The position numbers and the translations under genes were made by a program. Shown piece by piece: positions 8,900 to 17,031 of a stretch of DNA of 64,000 bases; the first letter of the stretch is position 1; each line of letters opens with the position of its first letter. The notes under the pieces are model-generated. The model did not search any database. It saw nothing but the letters and a program-made list of their open reading frames with translations, and had not been told where the DNA came from. This DNA comes from Oscillospiraceae bacterium NTUH-002-81 (GTDB lineage: Bacteria; Bacillota; Clostridia; Lachnospirales; Lachnospiraceae), in NCBI GenBank assembly GCA_032620915.1, contig CP136052.1, forward strand, positions 3,170,001 to 3,234,000, written 5' to 3'.

Positions 8900-10351
8900 C
8901 TACATGGAGCCATCCTTTTTCACAACGGCCAGCACGGTTTTGAGCAGGATCTTAATGTCCATCCCAAGGCTCCAGTTATTGATATACTCCGTGTCCAGCC
9001 GTACAACTTCTTCAAAATCCAGAATGTTGCTGCGGCCACTGACCTGCCACATACCGGTGATACCCGGCCGGATGGCCAGGCGGGCACGGTGATGGTACTC
9101 GTACTTCTCGAACTCGTCCAGGGTAGGCGGACGGGTTCCCACCAACGACATATCGCCTTTGAGCACGTTGAAGAACTGTGGAAATTCATCCAGGGAATAT
9201 TTCCGGATAAATTCACCGATGCCGGTGACCCGGTTGCCGTTTGCATCGATGCGGTTGCCGATGATCCGGGGATCGAATGCCATCTTAAACATCATGCCGT
9301 CCTGGATCCGGTTCTGGCTCATGAGCTCTGCCTTGCGCGCTTCCGCATCCAGATACATACTGCGGAACTTATAAATCTTGAATTGCTTTCCATTCTTGCC
9401 CACCCGGGTCTGGGTGAAAAATACTGGGCCCGGGGATTCCTTTTTGATGGCAGGTGCCACGAAAAGGTAAACGATGCCGGTGAAAATGCAGCCCACCAGG
9501 CCACCGATGATATCCAGCACCCGCTTCTCAAAGCTCTGGCGGCTAGACATGTAGTTCAGGGTAGAGGTAATGACCGCCAGGCCGCCCACGTTGCCCACCA
9601 GCTGTTTTAATCCCACCAGTTCTTTGGACTTGTCCAGACTCATGTGAACGGTAAGGCCCATGGCCGTCAGCTGCTCAATGAGTCCCCCGGGGTAGGGATC
9701 GGCCTCGGGCACTGCCAGAAGCACCTCGTCCACCCATCTATCCCTGACATAATCTGCCACAGTGGCATAGGTGGCCACTACGGGAACACCGTCCACGATC
9801 CTGCCGACCTTCTCCGCATCATGGCACACCAGCCCACGAATGGTATAATGCTCATAGTTGTGTTCCCGGATTTTCGCAAAAACAGAAGGAGCCTTCTGCT
9901 CGCTGCTGACCACCAGCAACGCGGTATGTATCTCCCGGTTCATGTGCCGAAGGAGATACCTTTTCAGCAAAATCCGGGTAAAATAGGAAAGGAGCAGATA
10001 AATGAACCCCATGTTAAAAATAGTGAACCGTGAATAATCGGTTCCTTCCTGGGTGGCAAACATATATGCAGTCACGCACAGCACAAGCATCACTGCCTGA
10101 TACAGGGTTCGCACAAACTCTTTATAATAGCCCCGTTTCAGGACATTTTTCAACGTATCCAGAAACTGCAGAAGCACAAAATCAATAAAGAAAACAATAA
10201 TCGTCAGATTCCGGTATCTGGGTTCGCATAGCCAGTTTGAAACACCATGGCGCATCATATAAGCAATGGCCAGTGCGATCTCCAGACAGATCACATCCAG
10301 CACGATGAAATCCAGATGCTTCGCCCAGCCATCCGCTGCTTTTTCGTACAA
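8900..10351 (-). CDS. Undecaprenyl-phosphate sugar-1-phosphate transferase (priming enzyme)
   Basis: A polyprenyl glycosylphosphotransferase of about 483 residues (WbaP/CpsE architecture): four N-terminal membrane helices, a soluble CoA-binding-like middle, a fifth helix (RVLDIIGGLVGCIF onward), then the cytoplasmic catalytic domain with FKIYKFRSM, DEFPQFFNVLKGDMSLVGTRP and RPGITGMWQVSGR. It transfers a hexose-1-phosphate (commonly Glc or Gal) to undecaprenyl phosphate and so starts the repeat unit. The longest frame reaches 10531 but overlaps CpsB. GGGGAGG at about 10362-10368 favours the TTG at 10351; a GTG at 10360 is too close to it. It follows the CpsB gene, the usual order of priming genes. 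Confidence 0.92.
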   Translation of the reverse strand: MYEKAADGWAKHLDFIVLDVICLEIALAIAYMMRHGVSNWLCEPRYRNLTIIVFFIDFVLLQFLDTLKNVLKRGYYKEFVRTLYQAVMLVLCVTAYMFATQEGTDYSRFTIFNMGFIYLLLSYFTRILLKRYLLRHMNREIHTALLVVSSEQKAPSVFAKIREHNYEHYTIRGLVCHDAEKVGRIVDGVPVVATYATVADYVRDRWVDEVLLAVPEADPYPGGLIEQLTAMGLTVHMSLDKSKELVGLKQLVGNVGGLAVITSTLNYMSSRQSFEKRVLDIIGGLVGCIFTGIVYLFVAPAIKKESPGPVFFTQTRVGKNGKQFKIYKFRSMYLDAEARKAELMSQNRIQDGMMFKMAFDPRIIGNRIDANGNRVTGIGEFIRKYSLDEFPQFFNVLKGDMSLVGTRPPTLDEFEKYEYHHRARLAIRPGITGMWQVSGRSNILDFEEVVRLDTEYINNWSLGMDIKILLKTVLAVVKKDGSM

Positions 10352-10394
10352 TTTCTTCACCCCTCCCCAAGAGTATCGCAATCTCGCCTTTTCT

Positions 10395-11144
10395 CTAAAT
10401 TTTCCTGTTCTCCAGAATACACGACGGATTCTCATACAACAGCCACCTGGCATAATCCGCGCTGTATTTTTTACACAGATAGGCGGCACAATCTGCCATC
10501 TGCGGTGCCCGTGCCCGCATATCGTGGGCATCCGTGGCGATAAAGGAGAGCATTTCCTGATCCAGAAGCGCTTTCAAAAATGCCTTCTTATGCCGTCCGT
10601 CTTTTCCACAGACCGGTCTGGCGTTGGCCTGCAGGTAGACCCCCATGTTATACAACTCCTCGACCCGGCCGAAATCCTGATATAATGTGTCATATCGTTC
10701 CAGGTGGGCCAGTATGACATAATAGCCGTTTTCCAGAAGGCGGGTCAGTCCCTGCTGCAGGGACTGGTAACGCACGCCCGGAGAGAATTCCACCAGGATA
10801 TACCTGGAATCTGCCAGGGTTCTGGCGATTCCGTTGGCGAGGAACGCCGGGGTATCGTAACTATAATAGAGCTCACTGCCCAGATAGACCTGCACATCCA
10901 GCTGCCATTCCTGTGTGAGCCTGGCCTTAAGTTCCGCGAACCGTCGTCCGACCGTCTCACTGTCCGTGTCCATGTGCCCCGGGTAGTAATGGGGGGTTAA
11001 AATCACAGCTTCTGCGCCCTCTTCCGCAGATGTCTTCAGCATTCTCCGACACAATTCCCAGCTGTCCGCGCCGTCATCCACCCCCGGCAGCATGTGACAA
11101 TGGATATCTATGTACTTTTCTGTCATTTTGTGTAATAAACTCAT
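10395..11144 (-). CDS. CpsB/YwqE-type PHP-family tyrosine-protein phosphatase
   Basis: A 249-residue PHP-domain metal-dependent phosphatase. Metal ligands are visible in DIHCHMLPGVDDGA (H15, H17, D23-D24), in TPHYYPG, in AHLERYD and in ATDAHDM. In Gram-positive capsule loci this enzyme dephosphorylates the tyrosine autokinase (CpsD/YwqD) and controls chain length. No kinase or membrane adaptor (CpsC/CpsD) gene lies in the window, so the partner is elsewhere or absent. No ribosome site precedes the ATG at 11144. Instead a good promoter (see 11151-11179) would start transcription at or within a base or two of that ATG, so the message is probably leaderless. It heads the minus-strand operon running to position 1. 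Confidence 0.93.
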   Translation of the reverse strand: MSLLHKMTEKYIDIHCHMLPGVDDGADSWELCRRMLKTSAEEGAEAVILTPHYYPGHMDTDSETVGRRFAELKARLTQEWQLDVQVYLGSELYYSYDTPAFLANGIARTLADSRYILVEFSPGVRYQSLQQGLTRLLENGYYVILAHLERYDTLYQDFGRVEELYNMGVYLQANARPVCGKDGRHKKAFLKALLDQEMLSFIATDAHDMRARAPQMADCAAYLCKKYSADYARWLLYENPSCILENRKI

Positions 11145-11150
11145 GCTTAT

Positions 11151-11179
11151 AGAATAACATCAAATCCGGGAGTTATCAA
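11151..11179 (-). promoter_or_regulatory. Promoter of the cpsB-led operon (leaderless start)
   Basis: On the minus strand, TTGATA (11179-11174), a 17-base spacer and TATTCT (11156-11151) with an upstream TG (extended -10). Transcription would begin about 6-7 bases further, at the A of the cpsB ATG (11144). Seen by pattern only. Confidence 0.6.
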
Positions 11180-11281
11180 TCCCAAACCTGCATTTTTTAG
11201 GTTTTGCCCGTTTTTGAAAAGAAAGTTTCAAAATCTTTAAGCATTTTTTCTCATTTCAAATCATTTTATCCATTTACGTGC

Positions 11282-11322
11282 ACAAAAAACCCGGCAAAAG
11301 CATGTCCTGCTCCTGTCGGGTT
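11282..11322 (-). terminator. Intrinsic terminator after the FAD oxidoreductase
   Basis: A 9-bp stem (11288-11296 with 11314-11322, one G-U pair) is followed on the minus strand by six T. It ends the 12903-11347 gene and separates it from the cpsB operon, which has its own promoter. Confidence 0.8.
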
Positions 11323-11346
11323 CTCTTTTTGCCGCATTTTCTGCGA

Positions 11347-12903
11347 TTATTTCTTCTCTTCGTGGTATTCCTTCTCAGTGTTGACGCTCCAGATGTTGCT
11401 CTTGTCTTTGGCGCCGCTTAAAATGTTTTTCACAGCCTCGAAGGAGGTGACCATGGAATGGTCGATGTTGTTGTACCGGTGCTGGCCGTTGCGGCCCACG
11501 CAGTACAGGTTGTCGATGGTGTTCAGCCAGGCGATGAGCTGATCCATATCCTTGTATGTATCAAAATACGCCGGGTAAGCCTTCTTTACCTTCTCCATGT
11601 GATAATCAATGACATCCTCGGCCTTGTCGATGAGTCCCATCTTCACCATCTCGCCAATGCCGAATCTGGCAAACTCGTCCTCAGTCATGTTCCAGTACTT
11701 GTCATTCTCATAGACGAAGTACTCCAGACCCACCCAGACGGTGTGTTCCAGATCTTCTACCATGTATGGAGACCAGTTGTTGTAAATCTGGAAGCGGCCC
11801 AGCTTGACGGTGCGGTCATGGACATATACCCAGTTGTCCGGCACGATGTCACCCACGGTCTTGATCTTGGTCTTGTTTTTCAGGTTCAGCTTCGGCACCA
11901 GCACGCCCAGTGTCATATAATCGCGGTACGGAAGGCCTGCTGCGATGGCTGCTTCCTTCTCCGGTACATGATCCATTCCTGCCACCAGATCCTTCACCGG
12001 CATGGAAGAGATCACGATATCAGCATCTGCGGTGATCTTCTCGCCGTCTTTTTCATAGATCACGGAGGTGATGGCGTTGTCTGCGCCGCGGTTGAAGCCC
12101 ACTGCCTTACAGCCCTTCAGGATATGGCCGCCCAGCTTCTCGATCTCAGCTGCCGTCACATCCCACAGCTCGCCGGGTCCCAGCTTCGGGTACTTGAAGG
12201 ACTCGATGAGGGATGTCTCCACATGGCGGTTTTTCTTGTTCGGTAAAAGCTTGCCGAACATGTCCTTGATGATGGCCATAACGGACAGGCCCTTGGCTCT
12301 CTGGGCGCCCCAGCTGGGATCGATCTCGCTGGGATGGCGGCCCCACAGGTTCTCCGTGTAGTTTTCAAAAAACATGGAGTAGAGCTTGCGGCCGAAACGG
12401 TTGATGTAGAAATCCTCCAGGGAGTTTTCTTTTCTCTTGAAAATGGTTGCTTTCAGGTAGCTGAAGCCTGCCACGATGGTGGTGGCCAATCCCATATTTT
12501 TGAAGGTCTCCCATTTCAGGGAAATCGGATAGTCGAAAAACTTCTTATCAAAATAAATACGGGACACGCGGTTTCTCGTCAGCATGACCCGGTCTTCCCT
12601 CTCCGGATCCGGGCCGCCCGGGGTCGTCTCCACGGGACGCTTCAGATAAATGTCATCCCAGGCCGGGGCACCCTGCTGAGGCAGCATCTGTGCCCACCAC
12701 TCGTTGACCTCCGGTACTTTGGAGAAGAAACGGTGGCCGCCCATGTCCATGCGGTTGCCTTTATAGCGGACGGTCTTGGAGATACCGCCCATGTCCTGGC
12801 TCTCCTCCAATACGGTGACGTCCATCTCGTCTGATTTCTTTAATAATTCATAGGCCGCGGTCAGTCCTGCCGGTCCCGCGCCTACTATAATGACCTTTTT
12901 CAC
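11347..12903 (-). CDS. NAD(P)/FAD-dependent oxidoreductase, amine-oxidase/UGM-like
   Basis: A 518-residue flavoprotein. The N-terminus [18 protein letters not shown] carries the FAD dinucleotide-binding motif (G8, G10, G13), and GGHRFFSK and the C-terminal [15 protein letters not shown] are typical of a family related to UDP-galactopyranose mutase and protoporphyrinogen oxidase that recurs in bacterial polysaccharide loci. Its substrate is not established; a lipid-linked or nucleotide sugar is plausible. It is longer than a normal galactofuranose mutase (about 370-390 residues), so I do not assign that activity. It starts at a GTG at 12903 with GGAGGG 8 bases before, is transcribed alone from a promoter at 12941-12969 and ends at a clear terminator. 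Confidence 0.85.
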   Translation of the reverse strand: MKKVIIVGAGPAGLTAAYELLKKSDEMDVTVLEESQDMGGISKTVRYKGNRMDMGGHRFFSKVPEVNEWWAQMLPQQGAPAWDDIYLKRPVETTPGGPDPEREDRVMLTRNRVSRIYFDKKFFDYPISLKWETFKNMGLATTIVAGFSYLKATIFKRKENSLEDFYINRFGRKLYSMFFENYTENLWGRHPSEIDPSWGAQRAKGLSVMAIIKDMFGKLLPNKKNRHVETSLIESFKYPKLGPGELWDVTAAEIEKLGGHILKGCKAVGFNRGADNAITSVIYEKDGEKITADADIVISSMPVKDLVAGMDHVPEKEAAIAAGLPYRDYMTLGVLVPKLNLKNKTKIKTVGDIVPDNWVYVHDRTVKLGRFQIYNNWSPYMVEDLEHTVWVGLEYFVYENDKYWNMTEDEFARFGIGEMVKMGLIDKAEDVIDYHMEKVKKAYPAYFDTYKDMDQLIAWLNTIDNLYCVGRNGQHRYNNIDHSMVTSFEAVKNILSGAKDKSNIWSVNTEKEYHEEKK

Positions 12904-12940
12904 TCAAAATTCCCTCCTGCGGACAGTTTACTCTTTGTCT

Positions 12941-12969
12941 ACTATACACCAAAATCTGCGGTTATTCAA
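12941..12969 (-). promoter_or_regulatory. Promoter of the FAD oxidoreductase gene
   Basis: On the minus strand, TTGAAT (12969-12964), a 17-base spacer and TATAGT (12946-12941). The -35 overlaps the stop codon of the upstream esterase gene. Confidence 0.65.
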
Positions 12970-14068
12970 CCGAATTTGATGGGGAGGCGGTGTAGATTTT
13001 TCCGCTTTCGTAGTCCCACAGCATGGGTTCCCGTCCGGTGATGGCGTAGCTGGCAGCATTTTGCCCGGCTTCGGCGCCCGTCAGGTTGTAGCCCTCCTGG
13101 GTGTAGTGGTACACATCCCGCATGAGGCCGGTGTCTGCCATCTCGGCAAATCGGGTGGAAATGAGCACCACCGACGGATCTTCCCGGCACAGGCGGGTCT
13201 GGGCTGCCATGACTTTGTCATACTTTTTCGGGTCTGCACCGAAATTGCCGATGCGGATGACCAGGCACTGCTCCACCACACCATCCTGACAGAGGGTATC
13301 CATCAGTTCCTGCATGGCCGTGTAGTAGGCGTCCTCGGAAATATTGGCGTCGCCGTCGCTCTCGCCCTGGCACCAGACAAGATATACGTGCCGCAGAGTG
13401 TATGCTTCGTTTTCATGCAGGTAATCCTTTGCCGCCTGGCAGCGGCTCACCAGATCGTCATACCGGGCCGTTCCCGGCATCCACTGATCGATGGTGGTGG
13501 CCCCCTCGGAAGCGCTGACGCCCACCACAGGTACGCCGGTGCTGTCATAGTAGGCATTCATGAACGCTGGTACCAGATCTCCCAGCTTCCGGCGGGTGCC
13601 GCTGTCTGACCAGATGTCGTAAATGCCATCCTCCCGGTTTTCCTCGATGCCGAAGGGATCCTCCACCGGGTACAGGGTGGTTGGATCTGTCACAGCGCGG
13701 AATTCATAACCGTGGCCTTCCGGTACTTCCGGGGCCTGATCAGCGTCGCCGTTGCCTGCCATGTTGGACTGGCCTGCGAAGATCATCAGGTCTACGGACT
13801 GGGCCTGGGCGGATTCTGATGGCTGGGAATTCTCTGCGGTGGCGGATGCGGAATCTTCGTTGGTATCGATGAAAGAAGCATCCGTGGTGGGTTCCGATGC
13901 TTCTCCGTCTGTCTGTGCTGTTTGCGTCTGTGTTGTTTCTTCCCGTGCAGTCTCTGTCTGCGCTGTCTCCGTGCTGGCCGGGACGTTTGCCTGCTGGGTG
14001 CAGGCTGTCAGGAGAAAAGCGGACAGGAGCAGGGGCGGAATGCATCTATGTAGGTATCTTTTTTTCAT
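12962..14068 (-). CDS. Secreted lipoprotein, SASA/SGNH-type carbohydrate esterase
   Basis: About 368 residues from the ATG at 14068, which has a good GGAGGAATT ribosome site; the frame extends further upstream to 14155 without one. The N-terminus is a lipoprotein signal (MKK, hydrophobic core, LLTAC with Cys23 as lipid anchor), followed by a Thr/Glu/Ser-rich linker to about residue 92. The enzyme domain has FAGQSNMAG (block I serine) and VWCQGESDGD, with a C-terminal RDVYHYTQEGYN, as in sialate-O-acetylesterase/acetylxylan-esterase SGNH proteins. It should sit on the outer face of the membrane and remove O-acetyl groups from a glycan, perhaps the surface polymer itself or a dietary one. The flanking promoter signals suggest it is expressed apart from the biosynthesis operons. 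Confidence 0.85.
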   Translation of the reverse strand: MKKRYLHRCIPPLLLSAFLLTACTQQANVPASTETAQTETAREETTQTQTAQTDGEASEPTTDASFIDTNEDSASATAENSQPSESAQAQSVDLMIFAGQSNMAGNGDADQAPEVPEGHGYEFRAVTDPTTLYPVEDPFGIEENREDGIYDIWSDSGTRRKLGDLVPAFMNAYYDSTGVPVVGVSASEGATTIDQWMPGTARYDDLVSRCQAAKDYLHENEAYTLRHVYLVWCQGESDGDANISEDAYYTAMQELMDTLCQDGVVEQCLVIRIGNFGADPKKYDKVMAAQTRLCREDPSVVLISTRFAEMADTGLMRDVYHYTQEGYNLTGAEAGQNAASYAITGREPMLWDYESGKIYTASPSNSVE

Positions 14069-14084
14069 TGTCAATTCCTCCGTA

Positions 14085-14113
14085 TTGAAAAAAATCAGTT
14101 TCTGTGTTATATT
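14085..14113 (+). promoter_or_regulatory. Promoter of the antisense RNA
   Basis: TTGAAA (14085-14090), 17-base spacer, TATATT (14108-14113) on the plus strand. It has no coding gene before the terminator hairpin at 14181-14222. Confidence 0.7.
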
Positions 14114-14119
14114 AAGCAC

Positions 14120-14222
14120 AGAGAGAGGGAAACCAGAGAAGCGGCTACCCCTCAAAAGTAATTGACTGGTACTTATTCACAGCCGTCAACTATTGCAGTA
14201 GTTGGCGGCTATCTTCTTTTTT
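14120..14222 (+). ncRNA. Candidate antitoxin antisense RNA (type I TA), with terminator
   Basis: A transcript of about 100 bases is predicted from the promoter at 14085-14113 to a 12-bp hairpin (14182-14193 with about 14199-14210) followed by a T-rich tail at 14212-14222. Its last 35 or so bases are complementary to the 3' end of the small toxin gene on the other strand. This convergent 3'-overlap is the arrangement of the txpA/RatA type I toxin-antitoxin pair of Bacillus subtilis. The RNA itself is inferred from signals, not shown. Confidence 0.6.
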
Positions 14223-14311
14223 CCCTTGAAAATTGTATAACACAATCCTACAAGGGCACAAATGAATATTTCTATCTGAATCAAATCAGAATATGTAACA
14301 TACATTTGCAT
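14186..14311 (-). CDS. Small holin-like toxin (type I TA), 41 residues
   Basis: A 41-residue peptide too short for ordinary gene finding: a short N-terminus, one membrane helix (about residues 9-28, including IEIFICALVGLCYTIF), then a lysine-rich KGKKK tail and a short end that reads through the terminator hairpin. This matches the small holin-like toxins common in Lachnospiraceae. AAAGGAGGGCG precedes the ATG at 14311. The leader (about 14388-14312) can fold: the ribosome site (minus strand of 14314-14319) is complementary to 14332-14337, which can also pair with 14342-14347. Sequestration of the start is usual for type I toxins. Its promoter is at 14395-14423, and an antisense RNA converges on its 3' end. 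Confidence 0.7.
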   Translation of the reverse strand: MQMYVTYSDLIQIEIFICALVGLCYTIFKGKKKIAANYCNS

Positions 14312-14394
14312 CGCCCTCCTTTCTTTCGTCTGGAGGGTGCTCCCTCCGTTAAAAGAGGGGAGAGCCGCCTTGTTCTCTGATTTCCCATAATCTT

Positions 14395-14423
14395 ATCCTA
14401 ACATTTCCTGACAAAACTTGCAA
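14395..14423 (-). promoter_or_regulatory. Promoter of the small toxin gene
   Basis: On the minus strand, TTGCAA (14423-14418), 17-base spacer, TAGGAT (14400-14395) with an extended -10 TG. It gives a leader of about 77 bases before the ATG at 14311. Confidence 0.5.
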
Positions 14424-14496
14424 TTAACCCAGCTGGAATTATTTACGGAACACAGCCACCTGTTCTACAGGGGGCATTTTTTATACATAAAGCGGC

Positions 14497-14525
14497 TTGC
14501 AATCCCGCCGGGCACGGGGTATACT
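14497..14525 (+). promoter_or_regulatory. Promoter of the GT2 gene at 14559
   Basis: TTGCAA (14497-14502), 17-base spacer, TATACT (14520-14525), about 34 bases before the ATG. Confidence 0.7.
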
Positions 14526-14558
14526 ATTAGGGATTATTGGTATGTTTTGGAGGGAATT

Positions 14559-15722
14559 ATGTCGCAGAACACGAATGAAGTAGAGTTGACGATCCTCATG
14601 CCCTGCCTGAACGAGGCAGAAACGCTTGAGGTGTGTATAAAGAAGGCGTTTCACTTCCTGGAGGAGTATCATGTAGACGGCGAGGTGCTGATCGCGGACA
14701 ACGGCAGCACGGACGGCTCCCAGGAGATCGCAAAACGTTGTGGAGCCCGGCTGGTACATGTGCCGGTGAAGGGCTACGGGGCCGCGCTGATCGGCGGCTG
14801 TGATGCGGCCTATGGAAAATATGTGATCATGGGCGATGCAGATGACAGCTATGATTTTCTGCACCTGATGCCGTTTCTGGAGAAGCTGCGGGAGGGCTAT
14901 GAGCTGGTGATGGGTAACCGTTTCAAGGGTGGTATTGCGAAAGGGGCCATGCCGCCGCTGCACCGCTATATCGGCAACCCGGTGCTGTCTTTTATCGGCC
15001 GTCTGTTTTATCCCAGCGATATCGGCGATTTCCACTGCGGCCTGCGCGGTTATAATAAGGAAAGCATTCAGAAGCTGGATCTGCAAACGACCGGTATGGA
15101 GTATGCCAGTGAGATGGTGGTGAAGGCCACGCTGATGCATCTGAAAATGACGGAGGTGCCCACGACGCTGGCGCCGGATGGCCGTTCCCGTCCGCCGCAT
15201 CTGCGCAGCTTCCGGGATGGCTGGCGGCATCTGAAGTTTCTGCTCATCCACAGCCCCAAGTGGCTGTTCCTGTATCCGGGCGTGGTGCTGTTTGTGCTGG
15301 GCCTGATCATGATGCTTGTGCTGCTGCCAGGCCCGCTGCATATGGGTTCTGTGGCATTTGACATTCACACGATGCTGGCCGGTTCGGGCTGTATGATCCT
15401 GGGCAGCCAGATGGTACAGTTTGCCCTGTACACCAACGCCTACGCCAAGGTATCCGGCTTTATTCCGGTAACCGCCCGCACGGACAACCTGCTGGAGCGG
15501 CTGACGACGGAGAACGGCACACTGGCCGGGCTGATTCTGGTCGTTATTGGCATTGTCATCGCCATTTTGTCGGTGGTGCTCTGGAAAAATACTTCCTTTG
15601 GTGACCTGGATCCCCAGCGCGTGATGCGTTATACGATTCCGGCCATGACCTGCATCGTCATCGGCGCACAGATCATTTTCGGAAGCTTTTTCCTTGGCAT
15701 TTTGAAAATCAAACATAAATAA
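14559..15722 (+). CDS. GT2 membrane-anchored glycosyltransferase
   Basis: About 387 residues. The GT-A domain has LTILMPCLNEAETLEVC at the N-terminus, IADNGSTDGS, and MGDADDSYDF with the DxD-type metal site, as in dolichyl-phosphate-mannose-synthase-like enzymes. The C-terminal third has four hydrophobic segments (from about residue 240), so the enzyme is anchored and may make a polyprenyl-phosphate sugar or act on one. The ATG at 14559 with GGAGGGAATT is preferred to the upstream frame from 14418. It has its own promoter and is closed by a terminator at 15736-15774, so it forms a single-gene unit. The polytopic GT-C-like proteins that follow would be natural users of a polyprenyl-phosphate sugar (inference). 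Confidence 0.88.
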   Translation: MSQNTNEVELTILMPCLNEAETLEVCIKKAFHFLEEYHVDGEVLIADNGSTDGSQEIAKRCGARLVHVPVKGYGAALIGGCDAAYGKYVIMGDADDSYDFLHLMPFLEKLREGYELVMGNRFKGGIAKGAMPPLHRYIGNPVLSFIGRLFYPSDIGDFHCGLRGYNKESIQKLDLQTTGMEYASEMVVKATLMHLKMTEVPTTLAPDGRSRPPHLRSFRDGWRHLKFLLIHSPKWLFLYPGVVLFVLGLIMMLVLLPGPLHMGSVAFDIHTMLAGSGCMILGSQMVQFALYTNAYAKVSGFIPVTARTDNLLERLTTENGTLAGLILVVIGIVIAILSVVLWKNTSFGDLDPQRVMRYTIPAMTCIVIGAQIIFGSFFLGILKIKHK

Positions 15723-15735
15723 ACCGGGAGATAGG

Positions 15736-15774
15736 ACTCCGGTCCCGCAACGCAAAGGGGCCGGGGTTCTTTTC
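15736..15774 (+). terminator. Intrinsic terminator after the GT2 gene
   Basis: An 11-bp stem (15736-15746 with 15757-15767, including G-U pairs) with a 10-base loop, followed by TCTTTT. Confidence 0.65.
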
Positions 15775-15807
15775 ATGTGACGGTTTCAATATTATTTTTA
15801 AATATAA

Positions 15808-15819
15808 AGGAGTACTCCT
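15808..15819 (+). promoter_or_regulatory. Palindromic ribosome-binding site
   Basis: AGGAGTACTCCT is a perfect 12-base palindrome containing the ribosome site of the next gene and ending right at its ATG (15820). Two messages, or the two halves of one, could pair through it and lower initiation. Seen in sequence; an effect is inferred. Confidence 0.35.
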
Positions 15820-17031
15820 ATGGCAATCATCAAACAGTTGAAAAAATATGCGGCGCTGTATATCGGCGTTATCGTCATTTACATGGCAGCGCTGCTTTTG
15901 GTATATGCGATCCCCAACAGCGCGGTGGCAGAAAATGTGAAAATTTCTCAGGAATATCTGGAGCTGGAGGGGGACAATCCGCTGTATATCTTTTTCAGTC
16001 CCGCTTCCCGCACGGACAATTATTCCGATAAGATCATTTACGAAGAGGTGTTAAAAGAGGACGACCACGGCATTCTGTACAATGCCATGGATAATCAAGA
16101 CTACGCCCGCTACTGGCACGGACACAGCGTGTACATGCGTCCGCTGTCGGTATTTTTCAATATTTTGCAGATCCGGTATGTGCTCATGGCGGTGTTTTAC
16201 GGGCTGGTGCTGCTGACGCTGTACAACAGCTACCGGCGGTTCGGCCTGCGGGTGGCGATCCCGCTGGCGGTGGGATTTCTCATGATTTACCCCAACACGG
16301 TTTCCACCTGCCTGCAGCTGGCGGCGATTTTCCTGGTGACGATGATTTTTTCCAATATCATTATCCGCACCTATGATGCAAAACCGGAACGCATCGGGCG
16401 CATCATTTTCCTGTGTGGCTCTGTGGCAAACTTTTTTGATCTGCTGACGATCCCGCTGCTGTCCTTCGGCATGCCGCTGATCTTTGTACTGCTCATGAAC
16501 AAGGACGCCATCAAAGACCAGTTTCTGCTGATGGTGCGGCTGGGCATTGCCTGGGTGCTGGGCTATGGCGGTACCTGGGCGGCCAAATGGGTCATCGGCA
16601 CGGTGGTTCTGCACCGCAGTGTCATCGCCGACGCCCTGAACACGGTGGCCTACCGCATCGACGGAAAAGAGGACTGGTTCGATATCAATTACCCGAATAT
16701 GTACCGCTCCAATATCACCAACATTTTGCCGCCGCTGCCCATGGCACTGAATATCGCGATCCTGGCGGCGCTGGTGGTCGTGGCGGTGGTGCTGCTCGTC
16801 CGCTCTTCGGCGGCCCGGGCCCGGATGAAGGAGCTGTGCCTGCTGCCTGTGGCGGCGCTGGCCCCTTACGCCTGGTACACCGTAGTGCTGAACCACTCCT
16901 GTATCCACGCATTTTTCACCTACCGCCTGCAGCTGATCACCCTGGTGGCCCTTGGGGTCTGCTTCGCGGAGATTATCTGCGCTTATCGAAAGGAAACTGC
17001 CCATGAAAGCATCGACGTTGCAAACCATTGA
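15820..17031 (+). CDS. Polytopic membrane protein of unknown function
   Basis: A 403-residue protein with an N-terminal membrane helix (residues 10-32), a soluble extracytoplasmic segment of about 80 residues, then about eight further helices (from around residue 117). No family motif is recognised with certainty; size and topology resemble glucosyltransferase (GtrII-like) or other GT-C proteins, and an acidic first loop (KIIYEEVLKEDDHG) is compatible with that. It could also be a polymerase. The ribosome site is the palindrome at 15808-15819. The next gene begins inside its last 29 bases, so the two membrane proteins are coupled and probably act together. Confidence 0.75.
   Translation: MAIIKQLKKYAALYIGVIVIYMAALLLVYAIPNSAVAENVKISQEYLELEGDNPLYIFFSPASRTDNYSDKIIYEEVLKEDDHGILYNAMDNQDYARYWHGHSVYMRPLSVFFNILQIRYVLMAVFYGLVLLTLYNSYRRFGLRVAIPLAVGFLMIYPNTVSTCLQLAAIFLVTMIFSNIIIRTYDAKPERIGRIIFLCGSVANFFDLLTIPLLSFGMPLIFVLLMNKDAIKDQFLLMVRLGIAWVLGYGGTWAAKWVIGTVVLHRSVIADALNTVAYRIDGKEDWFDINYPNMYRSNITNILPPLPMALNIAILAALVVVAVVLLVRSSAARARMKELCLLPVAALAPYAWYTVVLNHSCIHAFFTYRLQLITLVALGVCFAEIICAYRKETAHESIDVANH

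Noticed and set aside
11347..12903. UDP-galactopyranose mutase (glf) assignment
   Set aside because: The protein is about 130 residues longer than Glf and matches the broader FAD oxidoreductase group; calling the specific activity is not justified.
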